A DNA stretch of 64,000 nt from contig JAHDYR010000008.1 in assembly GCA_019828565.1 (NCBI GenBank), forward strand, positions 124,001-188,000, given 5' to 3'. Each line of letters opens with the position of its first letter. The first letter of the stretch is position 1. Positions 7,648-14,492 of the stretch are shown one piece after another. Both the position numbers and the translations under genes were made by a program. The notes under the pieces are model-generated. The model ran no database searches and had not been told where the DNA came from. It saw only the letters and a list, made by a program, of their open reading frames with translations. Source of the DNA: Carpediemonas membranifera. Lineage: Eukaryota; Fornicata.

Positions 7648-10075
7648 GCCCCCAGTCTCTCGGGATGAAGCTCGCCCCTAGGGTGATCCTACCCCTGTTC
7701 CTGGGGGCCTTGACGTTGACTATGACCTTCTCATAGTCCCTGAGGCTCTCTGCTAGGTCGTCGCAGCCCCAGACTCCTTGATGAGCCGTAGCCTCCTTCG
7801 AGGGCCACCACTCGTATAGCATGGCCATGGTTATGATGTCCTCCTCCCTTGCTGCCCCTAGGCCCTTCCTGACGCGTACCATGCGGAGCTGGTTAGCCGT
7901 GGCTCTTCCATGATGGTCCATAGTGGGCTTCTCTCCAGCACTCCTTCGTTGTCCATGATTGTGAGGGGGGGCCAGTAAGATGCCCTTCATGCCCAACAGA
8001 ACCTCCCCGAACCCGAAGCCGATGCCGAAGCGGTGTCCGTTGTCCGGGACTACGAGGATCCTGTCGCCGACTTCCCTGCTGACGTCCCTTGCGTCCCCGA
8101 TCGGGTACGTGCCGAAGATCTCAAAGGTGTCCCTCCTTGTCGCGAATTCCGGGCCTCCCATGATATCCATGCCCGGCTCCGCCTTCCCGACTGCTTCCAT
8201 GGTCTTGTCGAGTGCCTTACCCATGTAGTGGTAGACGTCTGGGGTGCTCATCCTCTCCTTGCATAGGGCCCTGATCCTGGCTGTGAAGACTACTGTATCC
8301 GCCAACCCACAGTGGTAGCAACCCGCGGTGTGTCTGTGGTACGGACAGACTCCCTTGGGCTCGCTCCTGTTCTGCCATCCATTTGACCATGTTGTTACTG
8401 CTTCCAGGTAGTTGGCCTTGTCGAGGTTGTCCCTGAGGTTTTGGCCAGCCTCCTCCTTGCCGTTGTTCTCCAGGATCTCTGGTAGCTTCTTCTCGTCCAC
8501 CAGCCTAGCTTGGAAGAATTCCCTGGTTCCTTGCTCCAGTCCATTTGTGGGGTTCGTGAGGAGGAAGCTTTCCATCTCCACCCCCTTTGCATACATGATT
8601 ATCTTCCAGCCCTCCGACCTTTCGATCCTTGCCAGCTGAGCCGCCAGGCGGTTGGCCCAGTCCCTGAAAGTATGTATGTGCTTCTCATACTCGATCGGCG
8701 GCCGCCCCGTCCCGACCTCCACGAAGGTGGCCGGCGGCAGCCCCGTCACTGCCCATGCCGTGTACCTCGCTTGGTCCATGCTTGCTGCCGGTATGTCCTG
8801 GTAATACAGGCCATGCCCGTGTCCAAGAATGTCCCCAGTGCTGAGGTCAAAGAGTACGATCCCGCCCTCAACCGGGATGGCAGGGATCCCTGCCTTCTTG
8901 ACGCCAGGGTCTGCGCACTCGAAGTCGATGGCTCCGATCACCAGCCGTTTCTCCTTGTCCTTTCTAGGCATCCTCGGCGGCTGGCTGCTGACCTTGTTTG
9001 AGTCGACCTCCTCGTCCTGGTCGATCTTGCCTTGGTTGGCCCCGACCATGTCCTTGTTCACTTCCAGGAGGCTGTCGTCGAGGCTTCTTCTGCCGGGCAT
9101 GGTGGCCTGCTGGCGTCGTTCCTCCTTGTCCTTGACATGTTGCTCCTCGTCTCCGTCGATGACCGTGCTAGCGGACGACCTGTCCAGATCGGCATGTTCG
9201 TCCCTATTGCTGCGGACCGAGGTGGCCTTGAGCACTTCCAGCCTCACCTTCCGGAACGGCGGCTCGTTGCTAAGGGGGGTCTCCTCCCCTTCGCCCAGGA
9301 TATTGGTTCTGCCCTTCAGGTAGATCCCTGACTTGTTCCATGCTGCCTGCCATATGGCCGGGGCCTCCGGTGCCTGAAGCCTGAGGATGTCCCTAGCCTC
9401 CTCCATGAAGCGGCTGATGGACCATGCTGACGTGTCGCTTAGCTCTAGGATGACCCTGTACTTGCCGTCCTCTTGCTCGTAGGCCACTCTGGTGACCGGG
9501 CCTTGGTTTGCCGGATCCCATACCTTGTCGTAAGGCACGCCTTCTACGGCCTCGTCTCCATGAGCCCCTGATACCAGTATGAACGACCCTTCGGCCTTCT
9601 TGACGCTGTCCCTGTCTACATCCCATTCGATGGGCCCATCTTCCTTCGGCTTGAGGATCGCCGTCTCGATGTCCTTCTCAGATGGCCATCTTGCCATGCC
9701 AGTGAAGCCCGCTTTCAGCGTCTTGGGCTCCAGTGCCTGTGCCATGTCCTTTGCTTCCTCGTCTCTGGGGTTGAGCGCCTCTGTGAGCATGTAGAAAAGG
9801 TCGCGGAGGCCGTGGATGCCGCATGGGTTCCTGAGGATGATGTCCTTGTTGTCAGTGACGCCGGTTGCGAAGAGGATGCGTCTGGCGTTCATGATTACTT
9901 CCTTGCGTCCTTTGGAGTTCGCATTGAGCGACTTTCCTGTAAACTTGCCTGTTCTACGAAGAAGTAGAGTCCTTGAATCGTTCCTTTCAGCGAGGAAGCT
10001 GTCCAGTAGTTCCCTGATGTCCTCCCACTGCTTCTGCGTGGACTCCCTGATCCTTGTCGGTATTTCTACCTGCAT
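7478..10075 (-). CDS. LINE ORF1 with Maelstrom-like DEDDh exonuclease domain
   Basis: About 865 residues from the ATG at 10075. The first ~370 residues are an unrecognised N-terminal region with a charged linker. From about residue 385 the pattern is that of a DnaQ/DEDDh exonuclease of the Maelstrom family: GAIDFECAD (Asp and Glu of motif I), KIIMYAKGVEMESFLL (motif II position, with Glu where Asp is usual), RLVDEKKL, then GVCPYHRHTAGC and YHCGLADTVVF. The last part supplies C-x2-H...C of the zinc site and H-x4-D of the catalytic site. Animal Maelstrom keeps the zinc residues but has lost the catalytic ones; protist relatives are reported to keep both, as here. Maelstrom acts in piRNA silencing in animals; a role in a LINE is unknown. 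The C-terminal ~57 residues after the G-run are probably out of frame. Confidence 0.7.
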   Translation of the reverse strand: MQVEIPTRIRESTQKQWEDIRELLDSFLAERNDSRTLLLRRTGKFTGKSLNANSKGRKEVIMNARRILFATGVTDNKDIILRNPCGIHGLRDLFYMLTEALNPRDEEAKDMAQALEPKTLKAGFTGMARWPSEKDIETAILKPKEDGPIEWDVDRDSVKKAEGSFILVSGAHGDEAVEGVPYDKVWDPANQGPVTRVAYEQEDGKYRVILELSDTSAWSISRFMEEARDILRLQAPEAPAIWQAAWNKSGIYLKGRTNILGEGEETPLSNEPPFRKVRLEVLKATSVRSNRDEHADLDRSSASTVIDGDEEQHVKDKEERRQQATMPGRRSLDDSLLEVNKDMVGANQGKIDQDEEVDSNKVSSQPPRMPRKDKEKRLVIGAIDFECADPGVKKAGIPAIPVEGGIVLFDLSTGDILGHGHGLYYQDIPAASMDQARYTAWAVTGLPPATFVEVGTGRPPIEYEKHIHTFRDWANRLAAQLARIERSEGWKIIMYAKGVEMESFLLTNPTNGLEQGTREFFQARLVDEKKLPEILENNGKEEAGQNLRDNLDKANYLEAVTTWSNGWQNRSEPKGVCPYHRHTAGCYHCGLADTVVFTARIRALCKERMSTPDVYHYMGKALDKTMEAVGKAEPGMDIMGGPEFATRRDTFEIFGTYPIGDARDVSREVGDRILVVPDNGHRFGIGFGFGEVLLGMKGILLAPPHNHGQRRSAGEKPTMDHHGRATANQLRMVRVRKGLGAAREEDIITMAMLYEWWPSKEATAHQGVWGCDDLAESLRDYEKVIVNVKAPRNRGRITLGASFIPRDWGHGQGQRGWDHPKPHAQGRGQTSLGSYPGRAQSQHSQCPRHHVCPHHRRKVRTAIPK

Positions 10076-10673
10076 TGTTGAGTGCAAAATTTCTCCCCTT
10101 TCCTAGTCCATAAACTGGGTCGGAATTTTTGGGTCCGAAAGTCGGGCCACATGTACATATCCGGGTGAGGTCTCCGTCCAGGCCTTCCAGTTTCTCCCAT
10201 TGTCCATGCTCCGTACTATATAGGCCATTCTTTCCAAAAAGGCGCGGTCCTAAAAATGCGTCGCCCTTTTCTGAGTAGCGGGGCCTTTCTGTGTAGTTGT
10301 TGTTGCTTTGTTCGTAGTCTCCTTTTAGCCTCTATCGACGGCCCCTGTTTCCCTTTTGTGCTGCCCTTCCTTCCTTGTGGTCTTGACAAAACCATGTAGC
10401 CGCCGGTGCTAGCACTGGCCCTCGACGGTTGTTTTCCTTTTCCTTGTAAACATACGTTCCATGAAGACACTTTGATTCCTTGGTATGGGCGTGGAGCTCC
10501 CACTCGCGCCCAGCGGTATGCCCTGATAGCAACCCTTGAATGTTCAGACAGGAGGCCAAGGCCGCTCCTTCTGAGCTCCATGGGGCACTGCCCTATCCAT
10601 ATAGGCCAGGCCTGTTGGTCCTTGTCCATCCATGATCGAAGTGTTTCCACTTTGCTGAAATCATTGGTGAACT
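10076..10673 (-). other. LINE 5' untranslated region
   Basis: About 600 bases from the 5' end of the element (just inside the target duplication) to the ORF1 ATG. One minus-strand ORF crosses it into the flanking gag sequence, so it cannot be an element gene in full. It presumably holds an internal promoter, as in other LINEs, but I recognise no motif. Confidence 0.5.
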
Positions 10674-10690
10674 GCTTCAACGCGTTGTCG
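10674..10690 (+). repeat. Target-site duplication, right copy
   Basis: Identical 17-bp partner of 3943-3959, at the 5' end of the LINE. After it the gag frame of element 2 resumes. Confidence 0.9.
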
Positions 10691-10947
10691 TGATCACTAG
10701 TGCTCTCCCAGATTCCGCGACGAAACAACGTCTTCTTCTCGAACTACAGGCTCGTAGAATGGTCCTAGACCTCAAAGATGATAACTGGTCCGATGCCACG
10801 ACCGAGCTGTTTCAGGACCTCTTCAACAGCACAGAAAGCAAGAGCAGCCGCACCATCGCTTACTGCGCAGCGAAAGCCCGCTCTAAGGGCAGGCGTAAGG
10901 ACACCAACGGTAACATGGGGGGGTTTCACAAGAAGAAGAGAACATAA
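10691..10947 (+). pseudogene. gag-like ORF of element 2, second part
   Basis: This continues the frame of 3662-3959 after the LINE. It has a helical segment (LLLELQARRMVLDL), then a basic tail (SKGRRKDTNGN...HKKKRT) of the kind that binds nucleic acid. It ends 26 bp before the RT ORF. Without the insertion both parts would be one ~184-codon ORF, so only this copy is broken and the family may still be active elsewhere. Confidence 0.65.
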
Positions 10948-10973
10948 CAACCTCTGTTCATCAATTCCCGTCG

Positions 10974-13124
10974 ATGAACGCGAGGTGGTGGTTATGGGAA
11001 AGGCTCGGCGCCTCGGACGAGGTGGTCGGCTGGCTCCGTCACGGCGTACCTATCAAGCTAACAGGCACTCCCCCGCCACCCACGCCACAACGGCGCCTGG
11101 ACCCACGGCTCACCCCAAAGCTCGACGAGATGGTCCGACTCGGCGTGATCTCACCCTGTACCAGCGGGCAACTCCGGCACAGTGCCCCGCTCTTCGCGGT
11201 TGCAAAGGGCGAGCACGATGTCCGCCCGGTACACGACCTACGCGACCTCAACGCAATCACTGCGGAGACGCGGGTCTTCCGGCTCTTCGGCCTAAAACGA
11301 GCAGTGCGCAACCTCAAGCGCAACGACTTCATGCTCAAGATCGACTTAGCCTCCGGCTACCACCAGATGGGTGTGGCTCCGACCGACTCCACGCTACTGG
11401 GGATCGTCCTCCCGAACGGGCAGGCGTACAGATACAACACACTAGGGTTCGGCTGGACCGCTGCCCCGTTCGTGTTCCAGTCTACGTCCATCCAGCTAGC
11501 AAAGATACTCGCGAACCGCTTCAACGTGACAATAGCGGTGTACCTCGACGACTTTCTCATCTCACATCGGTCACGTCGCCACCTAGCAGACGCCGCTCCC
11601 CAAATAGTCGCGCTCATGAGGTCGCTGGGAGCTATCCCAGGGCTCAACAAGTGCATCCTAACTCCCACACAACGCCTGGAGTACCTAGGAGTCACCATCA
11701 ACACAGCCGCCGAGACACTGCAGATTTCCAAGGACAGAGCCGATCGCTATGCAACATCAATCGAGCAGGCCCTCAGGGCCGGCAGGATCGATGCAACCGA
11801 GTGGCAACGCCTACTAGGCCGCCTCTCGTTCTTCGCAAGTACGACACAGTTCGCCAGGCTCCAGCTCAGATCACTCCAGGCCCTACATCCCGCCCCGACG
11901 CTTCACATCTCGCAGCAGATGCGTCGCCAGCTCAACAGCTGGCTAGCGCTGCTCAGAGATCGTCCATCCAGACCCTTCGCTCAGGCCAGGGCAGACTGGG
12001 AGATCAAGGACGAACTCCAGCTCTCGGTCGCATCCGACGCGTCCTCCTTCGCGTGGGGCGCCTGCCTATTCAACGGCGACCAGGGCCGCTCGGCTCAAGG
12101 CCGCTTTCCTCCCGAGTTCCGAGACTCTCATATCGGAGTCAAGGAGCTCTACGCGATTGGCCAGGCTATCAAGCTCACCCCAACCCAGCGCACCAGGACC
12201 CAACTAGCTATCTTTTCGGACAACACCGCGGCCATCGCATGGGTCAACCGCCAGGGCTCCCCATGTCTCGCCGACACGGCCATTCGACTCCTGCAGGATA
12301 TCTTCACCACGGCGAACACGAAGAATGTCGATATTCACTGCTTCCATATCGCAGGGCACCTCAATGTCCAGGCGGACCGGCTGTCGAGATTCGCAAAGCT
12401 CGATTGGCACTCACCCCGCGAGGTACTCGAGACGATAATGGCCAAGTGGGGTCCGGCGGAGATAGACGTCACTGCATCTCCGGACAAGAAGCTCGCACTG
12501 CCAGGATTCGTCAGGAAAGCTTGGTCCCTCGACGATCACGGCTTCCAGCGCTCCTGGACCGGCGCCAGGATCTATCTGGCTCCGCCGACAGCGCTCTTGG
12601 GAGCGGCACATCGTCGTCTGGAGAAGATTCGGACGCCTCAGACCCCGACTACGTCCCCTCGGACGTGGAGGTCAGCGGCAATACTCCTCTTCCCCGATCT
12701 CAACTCACCCGAAGTCAGAGCGCTGAAACGGCTGTCCCAACACAAGATGTATCTCAGAGTCCACTCCTCGCACATGCTCAACACGGAGCTATCCTGGACC
12801 GAGAGGCAAGGAAAGATCAGAATGATTGCGATGATCGTCAAGACCCGTTCGACGAACTCCTCCGCCACGACAGGCTATCTCACTTCCGAAACGAGTCATC
12901 GCGCCGCTCAGCGGCTGGCTGGGTCTCTAAGTTCGTCCTATCGCGACAGGCAGCCCTCTCCGACGCCGAACAACTCAGAGCATTCCTCCTCGCCGAGGGC
13001 GAGACCACTGGCCCGCAGAGTATCCACAGAAAGGGCTACTGGATCTGTCAAGCGGCTCCACTCGTCTCCAACTGGCGACCTCCGCCAGAAGCCAGGCAGA
13101 TCATCAAGAGTGCGGAGAACGTAG
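10974..13124 (+). CDS. Reverse transcriptase-RNase H of YR retroelement 2
   Basis: 716 residues. RT: VRPVHDLRDLN and FMLKIDLASGYHQ (motif A Asp), TLGFGWTAAPFVFQ (motif B region), VYLDDFLIS (catalytic DD), then a thumb. RNase H, about residues 345-470: VASDAS, VKELYAI, FSDNTAAIAW, and HLNVQADRLSR. The segment around WGPAEIDVTAS and the following ~120 residues match the domain after RNase H in DIRS-type elements. The C-terminal ~170 residues overlap the recombinase frame and look like low-complexity carry-over. The ORF is intact with no stop, so the enzyme could be active. It replicates the element through RNA and, in this class, a circular DNA. Confidence 0.9.
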   Translation: MNARWWLWERLGASDEVVGWLRHGVPIKLTGTPPPPTPQRRLDPRLTPKLDEMVRLGVISPCTSGQLRHSAPLFAVAKGEHDVRPVHDLRDLNAITAETRVFRLFGLKRAVRNLKRNDFMLKIDLASGYHQMGVAPTDSTLLGIVLPNGQAYRYNTLGFGWTAAPFVFQSTSIQLAKILANRFNVTIAVYLDDFLISHRSRRHLADAAPQIVALMRSLGAIPGLNKCILTPTQRLEYLGVTINTAAETLQISKDRADRYATSIEQALRAGRIDATEWQRLLGRLSFFASTTQFARLQLRSLQALHPAPTLHISQQMRRQLNSWLALLRDRPSRPFAQARADWEIKDELQLSVASDASSFAWGACLFNGDQGRSAQGRFPPEFRDSHIGVKELYAIGQAIKLTPTQRTRTQLAIFSDNTAAIAWVNRQGSPCLADTAIRLLQDIFTTANTKNVDIHCFHIAGHLNVQADRLSRFAKLDWHSPREVLETIMAKWGPAEIDVTASPDKKLALPGFVRKAWSLDDHGFQRSWTGARIYLAPPTALLGAAHRRLEKIRTPQTPTTSPRTWRSAAILLFPDLNSPEVRALKRLSQHKMYLRVHSSHMLNTELSWTERQGKIRMIAMIVKTRSTNSSATTGYLTSETSHRAAQRLAGSLSSSYRDRQPSPTPNNSEHSSSPRARPLARRVSTERATGSVKRLHSSPTGDLRQKPGRSSRVRRT

Positions 13125-13750
13125 CATCTCTCGACGGCCTAACAGGAGGCGCACTACCGGTGACCAGAGCCCAGGTCCGCAAGGTCGTCGACAGGCGACG
13201 CTCCTCACCGAAAGCGTTCCAGGTAGCGCTGTTCGCTGCACTTACATTCATCTCAGTCAGCCGGGGAGGCGAGATCTTCGGCCTGACGAGAGGCGACATC
13301 TCTTTCGATGAACAGGGCAACGCTATGCTCTGGTTCCCCCGCACCAAGACGGCCAAGGGCATCCATAAGCTTATTCCTAACAGGTCATGGGACCGCTTCA
13401 ACCCGGCAAGAGCCCTCAAGGCCTGGGTCCCAACTGCGACGCGACACAATTCCGACTCGATCTGGCGCATGATCGGTCCATCGGGAGGTATATCACTCAC
13501 GTGTCCACTTGCAGCGTCCACCCTCCGCACATGGATCCACAGCGCCTTCGGCCCGAGCGTTTCATGGCACTCCTTCCGCAAGGGGGCAGCTACTGAGCTG
13601 GCAGTGGCCAACACAAACACGGAGGTCCTCCTTTCAATGGGCACGTGGTCATCTACGAAGAGCATGCTGAGGTACATGGGTAACGGGGTACGCACCCATC
13701 CAGGGGTCCAGGGTCACCTGGCCTCAATTCTACTACAACCACCACTCTAA
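12563..13750 (+). CDS. Tyrosine recombinase of YR retroelement 2
   Basis: About 395 residues from the point where protein-like sequence begins; the same frame is open from 10778, and the true start or expression by frameshift is unknown. After an acidic Ser/Asp-rich stretch come a helical N-terminal binding domain (VSKFVLSRQAALSDAEQLR) and a catalytic domain with Arg (FISVSRGGEIFGLTRGD), His-x2-Arg (WHSFRKGAATELA) and Tyr (SMLRYMGNG). This enzyme would insert the circular DNA copy into the genome without target duplication. It overlaps the RT-RNase H ORF by 562 bp in another frame, as in DIRS elements. Confidence 0.85.
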   Translation, partial: RQDLSGSADSALGSGTSSSGEDSDASDPDYVPSDVEVSGNTPLPRSQLTRSQSAETAVPTQDVSQSPLLAHAQHGAILDREARKDQNDCDDRQDPFDELLRHDRLSHFRNESSRRSAAGWVSKFVLSRQAALSDAEQLRAFLLAEGETTGPQSIHRKGYWICQAAPLVSNWRPPPEARQIIKSAENVASLDGLTGGALPVTRAQVRKVVDRRRSSPKAFQVALFAALTFISVSRGGEIFGLTRGDISFDEQGNAMLWFPRTKTAKGIHKLIPNRSWDRFNPARALKAWVPTATRHNSDSIWRMIGPSGGISLTCPLAASTLRTWIHSAFGPSVSWHSFRKGAATELAVANTNTEVLLSMGTWSSTKSMLRYMGNGVRTHPGVQGHLASILLQPPL

Positions 13751-13887
13751 ATCACGACGGGAGTCGTGGGGCAGTGACGATTAGCACGGTACCGACATTC
13801 TTGGACGCGAACCCTCGAGGGGTTGGTCGGGGGGCCCACCTGCGTGCCTGTGGGCCAACCATTGTTAGCACGTTGCCGGCGGGATAT

Positions 13888-13933
13888 CCCCGTTGGTTAA
13901 TGAAAAGAATGTCATGAGGCTAGGATAGCTAGC
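13888..13933 (+). repeat. B1 split direct repeat, element 2
   Basis: Same 46 bp as 3491-3536 and 14204-14249; immediately followed by A2. Confidence 0.85.
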
Positions 13934-14094
13934 TGGCGCTACATCGTCAGTAAGGTTACCTCGGGTAACGGGCCCGGAGCGGAGGGCGATGCGATAGCCT
14001 CACTCCGGGCAAAAGGTGTTTCGCCGGTCAGGCGAGTCACGCAGTTTATGCGGACAGAATGGCGCAAGGTTCGGATCCGCCGGATCCGACGGCA
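13934..14094 (+). repeat. A2 split direct repeat, element 2
   Basis: Same 161 bp as A1 at 3537-3697, including the gag ATG and its first codons. After it the sequence differs from the gag continuation (CGGTACC instead of ACACGCTT). Confidence 0.85.
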
Positions 14095-14203
14095 CGGTAC
14101 CAGTTACGACTGGTATACTCCTTCTCCCTCGGTAAGCGGAGAGGACTTCACGTTTAACTTACACTAGCTTCCTCGTTAACATTGTGTAAATTAAGCGCCC
14201 CCC

Positions 14204-14249
14204 CCCCGTTGGTTAATGAAAAGAATGTCATGAGGCTAGGATAGCTAGC
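14204..14249 (+). repeat. B2 split direct repeat, right end of element 2
   Basis: Third copy of the 46-bp B sequence, preceded by a run of about ten C. It marks the probable right terminus; the sequence after GCTAGC (CTTTGGG) is unlike the A repeat and is taken as host DNA. Joining this end to A1 would recreate the B-A junction seen at 3536/3537 and 13933/13934. Confidence 0.8.
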
Positions 14250-14492
14250 CTTTGGGTTTGCACTAAAGTATAAGTATACAAGTCGTGGTCGGGAGCAACA
14301 TGTCTCGACGAAATTCTTCCGTCATTCGATTTGATGATGTCTGAGTTACGAAAACAGTATACAGTCAAAGGGCTATTAGGAGCATCTTCTCTTACTTATA
14401 CACATATGTCTTGAGAGACTTGTGCGACGGCGTGCATGATCGATTGTCAGAAGGTATAGTCAGAGCAATATATGGTGATAACGTGTCAGAGC

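Larger units (their letters stand above)
3960..10673 (-). mobile_element. LINE-like element, complete copy lacking reverse transcriptase
   Basis: About 6.7 kb between 17-bp target duplications, read on the minus strand: 5' UTR (10673-10076), ORF1 with a Maelstrom-like domain (10075-7478), a gag-like second frame (7647-6697), a spacer, an AP-type endonuclease ORF (6365-5271), a zinc-finger remnant (5305-4874) and a 3' UTR with a pyrimidine tail. I read ORF1, ORF2, the endonuclease ORF and all overlaps and found no reverse transcriptase motif (no F/Y-x-DD box). The endonuclease linker is joined to the post-RT zinc finger, so the RT has been deleted. The element probably needs an RT supplied in trans. 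Confidence 0.85.
3537..14249 (+). mobile_element. Tyrosine-recombinase (DIRS/Ngaro-like) retroelement 2, with LINE insert
   Basis: Complete in outline: A1 (3537-3697), gag (3662-3959 continuing at 10691-10947), RT-RNase H (10974-13124), overlapping tyrosine recombinase (to 13750), a 137-bp non-coding part, B1 (13888-13933), A2 (13934-14094), a 109-bp spacer and B2 (14204-14249). Without the 6.7 kb LINE and one target duplication it would be about 4.0 kb. No integrase or aspartic protease is seen, as expected for YR retroelements. The split repeats resemble Ngaro/PAT elements, while the post-RNase H domain and the large RT/YR overlap resemble DIRS, so the family assignment stays open. Its right end lies 243 bp from the REV3 stop codon. 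Confidence 0.85.

Noticed and set aside
7145-9331. Several plus-strand ORFs of 80-160 codons over the LINE ORF1
   Set aside because: They are antisense to ORF1 and mirror its codon bias; none has a domain.
10216-10728. 170-codon minus-strand ORF at the 5' end of the LINE
   Set aside because: It starts in flanking gag DNA across the target duplication, so it cannot be an element gene, and no domain is seen.
10778-12562. N-terminal ~595 codons of the recombinase-frame ORF
   Set aside because: This stretch is the RT-RNase H gene read in another frame; it is rich in Arg/Pro/Ser with no domain.
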